A DNA stretch of 25,377 nt from a virus: positions 1-25,377 of IMG/VR virus record IMGVR_UViG_3300013113_000626. One strand, given 5' to 3'. The position numbers were made by a program, and so were the translations under genes. Below, piece by piece: positions 9,090 through 16,228 of the stretch; position 1 is the stretch's first letter; each line of letters begins with the position of its first letter. The notes beneath the pieces were generated by a model. That model was not told the origin of the DNA, did no database searches, and was given only the letters and a program-made list of their open reading frames with translations.

Positions 9090-9792
9090 AGCAGTTGTAC
9101 CTATTTCAGGAGGCTTAGATAGTTCAGTAATCTTAAGTGTTGCATCGCAAAAACACGACGAGGTATACGCATTAACATACAACTACGGTCAAAAGCACAA
9201 TAAAGAAATTGAATATGCTAAGCTTCAAGTTGAGCGTTATAATCGACAGCTAGATGGTCTGAATAATAATATTAAAGAGCATAAGATTATAGATATAACT
9301 TTTTTTAGAGATATTGCTCCAACCTCCTCACTCACAAACAATAATATAAAAGTAGCACATGCTCGAGATGTATTAGGAGACGCTCAGACTGTAAACTATG
9401 TACCGTTTCGTAATATGATGATGTTGTCTATTGCATGTTCATATGCTGAAGCAGTCGGGGCCGATACTGTTTATCATGGATCAGCTTTAGTAGATAGTCA
9501 AGCTGGGTACTGGGATGGTAGTAAGGAATTTTTAACTGAAATTAATAGCGTTACGAGTTTAAATAGAAAAAATCTAATTAAAATAGAGGCACCATTAATT
9601 GAACTATCTAAGAGAGAAATCATAAAGATAGGATTAGATAATGGTGTGTGTTTCGAAGATACTTGGACTTGTTATGAAGGTGAAGAAATTGCATGTGGTT
9701 ATTGTACTGCTTGTAGTTCACGTATACAAGGATTTTTAGAGAATAAAATTAAAGACCCAATTAAATATGAGCGAACAGATATACCATGGTAA
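9082..9792 (+). CDS. queC: QueC-like 7-cyano-7-deazaguanine (preQ0) synthase
   Basis: A 236-residue PP-loop ATPase of the QueC family. The ATP pyrophosphate loop is SGGLDSS (9-15). The conserved NYVPFRNMMMLSIA stretch follows at about 106-118 and AGYWDGSKEF near 141-150. A C-terminal zinc site has four cysteines, C197, C205, C208 and C211 (CGYCTAC). QueC converts 7-carboxy-7-deazaguanine to preQ0 with ATP and ammonia, the last step before queuosine or archaeosine branches. Phages use it to make 7-deazaguanine DNA bases. The usual companions folE, queD, queE and the DNA transglycosylase dpdA are not in this window. The gene sits between uvsX (8-nt overlap) and guaC (26-nt overlap), with a class II GATase two genes downstream. 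All signature residues are present, so activity is plausible. Confidence 0.93.
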   Translation: MSKAVVPISGGLDSSVILSVASQKHDEVYALTYNYGQKHNKEIEYAKLQVERYNRQLDGLNNNIKEHKIIDITFFRDIAPTSSLTNNNIKVAHARDVLGDAQTVNYVPFRNMMMLSIACSYAEAVGADTVYHGSALVDSQAGYWDGSKEFLTEINSVTSLNRKNLIKIEAPLIELSKREIIKIGLDNGVCFEDTWTCYEGEEIACGYCTACSSRIQGFLENKIKDPIKYERTDIPW

Positions 9793-10723
9793 AGAGCTAG
9801 AATATTCTGATATCTTATTAGTACCAGGATATAGTCAATTAGATACTCGAAACAACGCTGACACATCTTTTAAATTAGGTAAGTTTACATTTAATCTACC
9901 GGTTGTTCCATCTAATATGGAAACGGTAATAGATCTAAAACTTTGTAAGCAATTGGATGATAATAATTATTTTTATATTATGCATCGATTTCATGATGTA
10001 TTTGAAACCGTACGACAACTTAATGAGCTTAATTGTAATTGTGTAAGCGTCAGTATAGGGGTAAATGAAAAATCATATCAAGAATTAGAAGCAGTTATAG
10101 ATAATAATTATAAAGTTGATATTATTACAATTGATGTTGCGCATGGTCATCATCAAAAAGTCGGTAATATGATTAGATATGTTAAAAAGAATCTACCTGA
10201 TACTATAATTATTGCTGGTAATGTTGGAACATACGAAGGATTTCATTTCTTAGAAGACGCTGGTGCTGACGTTGTTAAAGTAGGAATTGGATCTGGAGTT
10301 ATTTGTACTACGAGATATAAAACAGGTTTTGGTACACCAATGTTTTCAACATTATTAAAAATTACCTCACATAAAACAAAAGCTAAAATAATGGCTGATG
10401 GTGGTTGTCGAGAATTTGGAGATGTTGCGAAGGCATTAGCCGCTGGAGCAGATTGTGTAATGGCTGGTTCTTTCTTCGCAGGATGTGTAGACTCACCAGC
10501 TAAAATTGTTGACGGGTTTAAAGAGTATTATGGAAGCACGTCATATACACAAAAGGGAGATAAATTAAATTTCGTTGAAGGGAGACAAATAGAAATAGAC
10601 TTAGCTCCAGAGTATAATATTAGATTAAGAGAGATTGAAAAGGCTCTTAAAAGCTCCATTTCGTACGCTGGGTGCAAAGATTTAAGTTGCCTAAGCGTTA
10701 CAAAGTTCATACAATTAAAATAA
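9767..10723 (+). CDS. guaC: IMPDH/GMP reductase family protein, probably GMP reductase
   Basis: A 318-residue TIM-barrel enzyme of the IMPDH/GMPR superfamily without CBS domains. The catalytic cysteine loop is visible as GIGSGVICTTR (C180), preceded by TIDVAHGHH and IIAGNVGT, and followed by MADGGCREFGDVAKALAAGAD and a VMAGSFFAG phosphate-binding segment. The MHRF motif near residue 73 and the short length favour GMP reductase (GMP + NADPH to IMP + ammonia) over IMP dehydrogenase. The direction of the reaction cannot be proven from sequence, however, and IMPDH-like activity would raise GTP, the precursor of 7-deazaguanines. The C-terminus after the YYGSTSY region is phage-like in its divergence. 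It overlaps queC by 26 nt and is followed one base later by the GATase gene, suggesting joint expression. Confidence 0.85.
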   Translation: MSEQIYHGKELEYSDILLVPGYSQLDTRNNADTSFKLGKFTFNLPVVPSNMETVIDLKLCKQLDDNNYFYIMHRFHDVFETVRQLNELNCNCVSVSIGVNEKSYQELEAVIDNNYKVDIITIDVAHGHHQKVGNMIRYVKKNLPDTIIIAGNVGTYEGFHFLEDAGADVVKVGIGSGVICTTRYKTGFGTPMFSTLLKITSHKTKAKIMADGGCREFGDVAKALAAGADCVMAGSFFAGCVDSPAKIVDGFKEYYGSTSYTQKGDKLNFVEGRQIEIDLAPEYNIRLREIEKALKSSISYAGCKDLSCLSVTKFIQLK

Positions 10724-10724
10724 T

Positions 10725-11363
10725 ATGTGTGGTATTTTCGGTTCAACAGATATTAAAACGTTTAGAGAGCTATATACAAAGAACTCAGAAAGAGGTAATT
10801 TTGTACGTAGTGTAACAATGATATTCCCTAGCGGGCTGAAAGATAATGTTCGTGTAATGACGAAATACGAACAAGACTTTGATAGACATATAGAAGAACA
10901 CCCATTTTGTTTATATTATCTAGGACATGTACAGTCTCCTACGACAGAAGTTAGAACATTTAGTACTGATACATCACATCCATTTTCATATAAAAACACA
11001 TACTTAGCGCATAACGGAGTACTGCAAAATTTTGATAAATTAAAAGAAAAATACGCACTATCAGGTAAAGTCAATAAAGTAGATAGTAGTATAATATTAC
11101 CGTTGATATATATGTCTGGTATACAAAACGCTTTATCAGAAATTGAAGGTACATTTGGATGTTGGATGTATGAACCAGATATGGGTAGGTTACGTATTTT
11201 TAGATCAGGTTCTACATTATTTACTGATAATAAATCATTTAGTTCTGCGCCGTTTTCAGAATGGGATATGGCGGAGGAGGGAACAATATATGAATTTAAT
11301 TTTAGTAAAAATAACTTTACTAAAACTGAAACATTTAAATTAAATTCTCCATTTTTTATATGA
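10725..11363 (+). CDS. Stand-alone class II glutamine amidotransferase (Ntn hydrolase)
   Basis: A 212-residue protein beginning MCGIFG, so that removal of Met exposes Cys2 as the N-terminal nucleophile of class II glutaminases (PurF, GlmS, AsnB type). Other landmarks follow in order: LGHVQSPTTE (about 66-75), the oxyanion-hole LAHNGVLQN (N97, G98), and VDSSIILPLI (D120, S121) for glutamine binding. No synthetase, isomerase or phosphoribosyl domain follows, so the ammonia must go to a partner protein. Two candidate partners are close: QueC, two genes upstream, and sugar-modifying enzymes nearby. In some archaea and phages a GATase of this class is fused to QueC (Gat-QueC). The gene starts 1 nt after guaC and overlaps the next gene by 4 nt (ATGA). 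The family call is firm; the substrate is unknown. Confidence 0.88.
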   Translation: MCGIFGSTDIKTFRELYTKNSERGNFVRSVTMIFPSGLKDNVRVMTKYEQDFDRHIEEHPFCLYYLGHVQSPTTEVRTFSTDTSHPFSYKNTYLAHNGVLQNFDKLKEKYALSGKVNKVDSSIILPLIYMSGIQNALSEIEGTFGCWMYEPDMGRLRIFRSGSTLFTDNKSFSSAPFSEWDMAEEGTIYEFNFSKNNFTKTETFKLNSPFFI

Positions 11364-12061
11364 AAACTTTAATCGCAGTTGCAACGAAACATAGTAATTC
11401 AGGCTTTACGCGAACTAAACTATCTCAAAGTTTAACCTATCACGAAAACAACACTATTACCACGTTTGACCTCGAACCTACATATAAAAATACTGATGGT
11501 TTATGCTCCGTATATAATGACTATTTGTCATCAAATAATCTAAAAAAATATGATTGTATTTTATTTGTTCACGATGATGTGTTTATTGATAGTATAAATT
11601 TTTTAAAACAAATCCGTACTCAATTCCAACAAGGGTTTGACGTAGTAGGATTAGCTGGTGGTAGTAAGTTGCGAGTTCGAAAACCTTGTTTATGGCATTT
11701 AATGTGTAATCCAACTAGCTTATCTGGAATAGTATCACATTATACAAAAGCTACAGAATATGCACCAACTATATTTGGACCAACTCCACGAGAAGTAATC
11801 TTACTTGACGGGTTGTTTTTCGCTGTACGTACTAAATCCATCGTACAACAGAAAATAAGATTTGATAATAATCTTAAGGGATTTCATCATTATGATTTGA
11901 AGTTTTGTTTAGACTGTCATTTAGCAGGGTTGCGATTAACTACTGCTCCTATTCATGTTATTCATGAATCACCCGGTCTTCTCAACCACACAGAGGAGTA
12001 TAGCAAATCAGAAGATTACTTCTATAATACTGTCGTTAAATATGCTAACAAACGAAAGTAA
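11360..12061 (+). CDS. GT2/GT-A-like glycosyltransferase domain protein
   Basis: A 233-residue protein whose motifs fit a GT-A type glycosyltransferase. There is a strand followed by FVHDDVFID (H71-D73, a DxD-like metal site), then VVGLAGGSKL, a LLDGLFFAVR segment (149-157) and FHHYDLKFCLD (around 175-185) ahead of an IHESPG. This order resembles phage and bacterial glycosyltransferases that recognise a nucleotide sugar by a DDV motif and use an HxxD element late in the fold. Donor and acceptor are unknown. It overlaps the GATase gene by 4 nt (ATGA) and gene 41 by 20 nt, so it is embedded in the replication block. No membrane anchor is seen. Confidence 0.7.
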   Translation: MKTLIAVATKHSNSGFTRTKLSQSLTYHENNTITTFDLEPTYKNTDGLCSVYNDYLSSNNLKKYDCILFVHDDVFIDSINFLKQIRTQFQQGFDVVGLAGGSKLRVRKPCLWHLMCNPTSLSGIVSHYTKATEYAPTIFGPTPREVILLDGLFFAVRTKSIVQQKIRFDNNLKGFHHYDLKFCLDCHLAGLRLTTAPIHVIHESPGLLNHTEEYSKSEDYFYNTVVKYANKRK

Positions 12062-13394
12062 TTACTTAGACATAGATTTAGAGTATTTAGAAAAGGTAGT
12101 TTTTAAGAACTGTCTAGAAGATGAAATTTATCTAAATTCTATTATTGATAATCTTAATTATAAATTTTTTAAGAATAAAGACTTTCAGCAAATAATTAAA
12201 ATCATTCAAGCACTTTATCGGAAGAATAATAGACGTCCGACTATTACTGAATTACAATTATATTTAAACACACCACAACTTAAACAGCATTATGAAGCAA
12301 GTAAAAAAATCATTGATGTTTTAGAAGTAGAATTATCTAATGACTTATTACTATCTTACACAGAAAAGTTTTTACAAGAACAAGCTGTGTTTAATACATT
12401 TTTAGAAATTGTTGATAATAAAGAAAGAGATGTAAAAAGCATTCATGATAAATTCTCAAAAGCATGTAACATCTCTATTACGACAAATATAGGTCATAAT
12501 TATTTTAAAGACGTAGAACAACATATTACTGACCTAACGACACGGGAAGAAAAAATTAAAACAGGCTGGGATTGGCTTGATACTAGATTAGGAGGAGGGT
12601 TCCTCGAACAAGGGCGTAGTATGTATATTTTTGCTGGTCCTACTAACGTTGGAAAATCTATATTCTTGAGTAATATAGCAAGTAACGCTGCAGCAGCAGA
12701 TAAAAATGTTTTAGTTGTTTCTCTTGAAATGTCAGAAATGATTTATTGTAAACGAATTACATCTAAGCTTACTGGGTTACCTATAAATCATTTAGATGAT
12801 CATGTCGAAGAATTGAGAGATAGAGTAGGTAAATTCAAAATAACACACCCTCGAGGAAATATTATAATTAAAGAATTTGCTCCGAGTTCAATTACACCTC
12901 CACAATTAGAAGGTTTTATAAAAAAACTAATAAACAAAAAATTTAAACCTGATATTATTGTACTTGATTATTTAAACTTAATGGCAAGTACATATGGTAA
13001 TAATTCGTATGAACGAATAAAAAGTATATCTGAACAAGTAAGAGCAATGTCATATACTTTTGAATGTCCAATTGTATCTGCAACACAAGTAAATAGAACA
13101 GGATACGGTACGGGTAATAATGCCGGTGGACCTGGGTTAGATGCTATTGGTGAGAGTTATGGTCTAGGAGCTACTGCAGACGCAATAGTTAGTATATGGA
13201 GAACAGAAGAGGACGAAGAAGATGATGCTCTTCATATAGGTATTATTAAAAATCGATTTGGCTCTAACACAGGTAGTACTCGAGTGTCAATAGACTATAA
13301 CACTCTTACTCTTACAGAGAATAACGATTTGAATATAAATGAAGATGTGAACGCTGCGGAAGATGACGCTGTACAATTCGGAAGAGTGATGTAA
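12042..13394 (+). CDS. 41: gp41-like replicative DNA helicase (DnaB family)
   Basis: A 450-residue DnaB-type helicase (T4 gp41 475 aa). An alpha-helical N-terminal domain (about 1-150) leads to the RecA-like motor. Walker A is GPTNVGKS (199-206), the catalytic Glu is in VSLEMSE (E229), Walker B is IIVLDYLNL (D309), and SATQVNRTG (346-354) provides the sensor/H3-like segment. An acidic tail ends in EDDAVQFGRVM. It unwinds the lagging-strand template 5'-3' and forms the primosome with gp61. ATG 12042 is chosen over an upstream ATG at 11955: the 29 extra residues would lie inside the preceding gene in another frame and do not look like the helicase N-terminus. The first residues MLTNES are followed by the well-formed IDLEYLEKVVF helix. 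Confidence 0.94.
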   Translation: MLTNESNYLDIDLEYLEKVVFKNCLEDEIYLNSIIDNLNYKFFKNKDFQQIIKIIQALYRKNNRRPTITELQLYLNTPQLKQHYEASKKIIDVLEVELSNDLLLSYTEKFLQEQAVFNTFLEIVDNKERDVKSIHDKFSKACNISITTNIGHNYFKDVEQHITDLTTREEKIKTGWDWLDTRLGGGFLEQGRSMYIFAGPTNVGKSIFLSNIASNAAAADKNVLVVSLEMSEMIYCKRITSKLTGLPINHLDDHVEELRDRVGKFKITHPRGNIIIKEFAPSSITPPQLEGFIKKLINKKFKPDIIVLDYLNLMASTYGNNSYERIKSISEQVRAMSYTFECPIVSATQVNRTGYGTGNNAGGPGLDAIGESYGLGATADAIVSIWRTEEDEEDDALHIGIIKNRFGSNTGSTRVSIDYNTLTLTENNDLNINEDVNAAEDDAVQFGRVM

Positions 13395-13403
13395 ATATAT
13401 AAA

Positions 13404-13556
13404 ATGTCTGAGGATAACAATAAACAAAGACCAAAGATATATGAACGCAATCCCGATACTAATGTAATACGTTGGAGATATTTAGGAGAACATCCAGAAG
13501 ATTACGGTTGGCCTCATTATGGTAATATTTTAACAGAAGAAGAACTAGATGAATAA
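13404..13556 (+). CDS. 50-residue small hydrophilic protein, unknown function
   Basis: A short open frame encoding 50 residues starting MSEDNNKQRPKIYERN and ending TEEELDE. It is charged, with an aromatic cluster (RWRYLGEH, EDYGWPHYG) that looks like a folded micro-domain rather than random sequence. It fills an otherwise empty 154-nt space between gene 41 and the DHH phosphoesterase gene, and its end overlaps the next start by 8 nt, the same spacing style as other genes here. A TAAATATATAAA stretch that includes the gene 41 stop lies just before the ATG. No known function is recognised. Its reality rests on packing, codon style and absence of any other explanation for the gap. Confidence 0.75.
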   Translation: MSEDNNKQRPKIYERNPDTNVIRWRYLGEHPEDYGWPHYGNILTEEELDE

Positions 13557-14448
13557 TAAGGATGAAATAATTTTTACTGACCTAGATCTAGACGGTTGCT
13601 GCAGTTACTTAATTTATACATGGTTTAAACAAACTAAACCAAAAGCTGTTACTTTAAAAGTTTCTAATATACGTGAAAAATTATTAGGATGGCTCAATTA
13701 TAATAAAATTGAAGATTATAAGAGAGTGTATTTCTTTGATTTAGATACAACAGAAATTAAAGATTTAATAGACAAAAAAAATGTAGTTATTTTTGATCAT
13801 CATAAATCTCATGAAGATGATTATTCTTTAGCTAAAACATATATTGACGTAGATCAAACATCATGCAGTAAACATTTATATCAAATATTAAATCATATAT
13901 ATCCAAATGTAAATCTTACTAAGGAACAGAAAAAATTAATTACATTTGCAAATGATTATGATTGTTACGAATTAAAATACCCTGAGAGTAATAAATTAAA
14001 TTTTTATCTATGGTACAAAAACGGTGATAAGCTGCAAAACTTTATTAACGATTTTGAAAATGGTTTCTTCGGATTTACAAACGAACAAAATAAAATAATT
14101 AGTTATCATTTTTATAAATTTAAAAAAATGAGGGAAACCATAGATTTATTTAAAGCAAAATTATCTATAGGTGGAAAAGAATATAATTTTATTAGTACAT
14201 TTGCAAATGAATATATTAACGACTTAGGTCAATATATAGTTGATACTTATGATTGCGATGTATGTATGATGATTAATTTAAAAAACAAAAGAGTATATCT
14301 CCGAAGAAACAGAAATATAGATTTTAATTTAAGTACTTTTGCTAAGAAGATATGTGATGGTGGTGGCCATGAATATGCAGCCGGTGGTATGTTAAACGAT
14401 AATGTGCTTTCTTTGAGCAAGCAATTCGAACCACTAGATACAAAATGA
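13549..14448 (+). CDS. DHH-family phosphoesterase (NrnA/RecJ-like)
   Basis: A 299-residue protein with the layout of DHH/DHHA1 phosphoesterases. The first acidic motif is TDLDLDGCCS (D11, D13, D15). D64 lies in FFDLDTTE, and the name-giving motif is FDHHKSH (D83, H84, H85). The C-terminal DHHA1 nucleic-acid binding motif is GGGHEYAAGG (H274). Family members degrade short oligoribonucleotides, hydrolyse pAp, or act as 5'-3' ssDNA exonuclease (RecJ). The length is that of NrnA-type enzymes, far shorter than RecJ. Being placed between helicase gp41 and the gp59/gp32 genes suggests a role in DNA or nucleotide turnover during replication, for example clearing nanoRNA. It overlaps the next gene by 4 nt. 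Family firm, substrate open. Confidence 0.86.
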   Translation: MNNKDEIIFTDLDLDGCCSYLIYTWFKQTKPKAVTLKVSNIREKLLGWLNYNKIEDYKRVYFFDLDTTEIKDLIDKKNVVIFDHHKSHEDDYSLAKTYIDVDQTSCSKHLYQILNHIYPNVNLTKEQKKLITFANDYDCYELKYPESNKLNFYLWYKNGDKLQNFINDFENGFFGFTNEQNKIISYHFYKFKKMRETIDLFKAKLSIGGKEYNFISTFANEYINDLGQYIVDTYDCDVCMMINLKNKRVYLRRNRNIDFNLSTFAKKICDGGGHEYAAGGMLNDNVLSLSKQFEPLDTK

Positions 14449-14723
14449 CAGACAGTCCGTATACAATTTTAGAACGAAAAGATATTGTACATATTTTCTT
14501 GACATTATGTAGTTTTGTTTCAATTTGCGAGAACCGAAAAATTAATCTCGCCAATGTATTTTTATTAGTTCTTAAAGAAGAAAAGTATAGAGAATTATTT
14601 AAAGCGTCGTTATTATTAGATAGTAATTTTGAGTTAGTTAAATTATTTTTACAACATGATCCTTATTTGTATAAAAGTAAATATATAACTAAATATCTCA
14701 AAAGAAATTCTATTGATTTATGA
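14445..14723 (+). CDS. 92-residue helical protein upstream of the gp59-like gene, unknown
   Basis: A 92-residue protein, predicted largely helical, with hydrophobic runs (IVHIFLTLCSFVSIC, NVFLLVL) that look like amphipathic helices rather than clean membrane spans, and a basic C-terminus (KYITKYLKRNSIDL). It overlaps both neighbours in ATGA form. In T4 the gene directly before 59 is 33, the late-transcription co-activator (112 aa) that links RNA polymerase to the gp45 clamp. This gene occupies that slot and gp55 is present in the window, so a gp33-like role is possible. I see no convincing residue similarity to T4 gp33, and its C-terminus lacks the LDFLL-type clamp-binding end. Best described as unknown with a positional hypothesis. 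Confidence 0.75.
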   Translation: MTDSPYTILERKDIVHIFLTLCSFVSICENRKINLANVFLLVLKEEKYRELFKASLLLDSNFELVKLFLQHDPYLYKSKYITKYLKRNSIDL

Positions 14724-15361
14724 GCGAATTATCAGTTTTTGAAAAAAATATATATAATCTTTATCTGAAGACTTCTAGAAATAAAAAAGGATTCACACCA
14801 AGAAAAGATTTTCAAAAACTAGACGATACAAAATACGTTCTATTAAAAAAAATATCACGTACTTTAAAAAATAAAAACATAGATCCAGATATATTTTTTA
14901 ATGCACCATATAAATTATATTCAGAAAAATATGTGCCTTTAGATTTCTACAGTTCATTTAATGCTATTTCTACATATAAAAAATACGTAACAGAATTAGA
15001 ATTAACAGAACCTGATCACGAATTTAATATTGTTAAATTAAGAGATAGCTTTAAATTTATTTACGATACCTGTGTCAAGAATAATCTTACAACTTGTAAT
15101 GAATACCTACAGGTAGAATCAGGTATGTATCCAAATTTTATTTTAGATTTAAAAAACAGAGACATCAGTTATTATAGTTTATTAGCGCTTAACGTATCAG
15201 AGAAAAATATTAAGCTAGAAAAAAATATAGTTGAATTTGTATGCAGTAGTTTTTATAATACTTTAAGTAGTTTGAGATCGAAATATACATTTTCGAAAAA
15301 AATCAAACCATTGGGAATAAAATTAACGAAAACCATTAACGAAATATTAAAAAGAAAATGA
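14720..15361 (+). CDS. 59: gp59-like helicase loader
   Basis: A 213-residue, basic, mainly helical protein; T4 gp59 is 217 residues. It lies immediately before gene 32, exactly where T4 has gene 59. The N-terminal region (FEKNIYNLYLKTS) and the central FFNAPYKLYSEKYVPLDFYSSF stretch resemble the T4 arrangement of a YKLYL-type helix and a FF/LSEKY-like segment, but residue-level similarity is weak and I rely mainly on length, basic character and position. gp59 binds fork DNA and gp32 and loads the gp41 helicase; gp41 and gp32 are encoded within 3 kb on either side. It overlaps its neighbours by 4 nt at both ends (ATGA), suggesting coupled translation with gp32. Confidence 0.72.
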   Translation: MSELSVFEKNIYNLYLKTSRNKKGFTPRKDFQKLDDTKYVLLKKISRTLKNKNIDPDIFFNAPYKLYSEKYVPLDFYSSFNAISTYKKYVTELELTEPDHEFNIVKLRDSFKFIYDTCVKNNLTTCNEYLQVESGMYPNFILDLKNRDISYYSLLALNVSEKNIKLEKNIVEFVCSSFYNTLSSLRSKYTFSKKIKPLGIKLTKTINEILKRK

Positions 15362-16227
15362 CAACGAAAAATATGTTTGAATCGATTAGAGGAGCAATGG
15401 CTCAAGACACGCAAAAGACATCTACTGGTAATATTATGCGATTGAAACCAGGTAATACATATGTATTGCGTCTTGTACCGTTTGTAAAAGACCCTAGTAA
15501 GACGTTTTTTCATTATTACTCACACGGTTGGGTGAGTGAAATGACTGGGCAATTTCAGAGTGCAATTAGTCCACAAACGTGGGGAGAAAGAGATCCTATT
15601 GCAGAAGCACGATATAGAATCTCACGCACTGGTTCTGAAGAAGAGAAGGACAAGGCAAAAGCTTTAAACCGTAAAGAGAACTGGCTTGTAAATGTTTATG
15701 TAGTAAAGGATCCTGATAACCCAGAGAATGAAGGTAAGGTGAAGATTCTTAGGTTCGGTCGTCAATTACATAAGATTGTAATGGAAGCTATGGAAGGAGA
15801 AGATGCTGATGAATTTGGTGAAAAGATTTTTGACCTATCAAAGGAAGGTTGTAACTTTAGAGTTAAAGTTGAAGAGCAAGGTGGGTACCCGACATATGTA
15901 AGTTCTCGTTTTGCATCACCTTCTCAAATCTCAGGAGTAACAGGTGATACTATTAAAGATATCTACGAACAGACATTTGACCTAGAAAATGTTTTTCCTG
16001 TTAAGAGTTATGACGAACTGCAAACAATGCTTAATGAGCATTATCATGGTGTTACAGAAGACCCCGGTCAAGAGACTGCTGCAGTACCATCCGCGGTCTC
16101 TTCAGATGACGACGATGATGATGATTTGAATTTTGATGATTTAGATGCTACTACATCAAAAGACGATTCTAAATCAGCTGCTATTGATGATGATAAAGTC
16201 AAAGAACTACTTGATACTTTAGATTAA
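15358..16227 (+). CDS. 32: gp32-like single-stranded DNA-binding protein
   Basis: A 289-residue protein (T4 gp32 301 aa). A basic N-terminal cooperativity segment (about 1-20) is followed by the OB-fold core. Recognisable core pieces are YVLRLVPFVKDP (35-46), WLVNVYVVKDPDNPENEGKV (109-128), KILRFGRQLHKI, and FRVKVEEQGGYPTY. The C-terminus is the expected acidic tail with a run of aspartates (about 250-261) and a final DDDKVKELLDTLD. In T4 the core holds a structural zinc bound by one His and three Cys. Here the equivalent stretch (QFQSAISPQTWGERDPI) has no Cys, and the only Cys is C165, so the zinc ribbon is absent, as in marine T4-like phages I recall. It coats ssDNA and coordinates gp59, gp43, UvsX and gp61. 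Confidence 0.94.
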   Translation: MTTKNMFESIRGAMAQDTQKTSTGNIMRLKPGNTYVLRLVPFVKDPSKTFFHYYSHGWVSEMTGQFQSAISPQTWGERDPIAEARYRISRTGSEEEKDKAKALNRKENWLVNVYVVKDPDNPENEGKVKILRFGRQLHKIVMEAMEGEDADEFGEKIFDLSKEGCNFRVKVEEQGGYPTYVSSRFASPSQISGVTGDTIKDIYEQTFDLENVFPVKSYDELQTMLNEHYHGVTEDPGQETAAVPSAVSSDDDDDDDLNFDDLDATTSKDDSKSAAIDDDKVKELLDTLD

Positions 16228-16228
16228 A

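Noticed and set aside
11955-12041. Longer N-terminus for the gp41-like helicase starting at ATG 11955
   Set aside because: The 29 additional residues lie inside the preceding glycosyltransferase gene and do not resemble a helicase N-terminus; ATG 12042 gives a natural start and a 20-nt overlap typical of this block.
14342-14554. Leftward frame with HGHHHH cluster over the DHH gene end
   Set aside because: Reverse-strand shadow of the GGGHEYAAGG coding region; overlaps two well-packed rightward genes.
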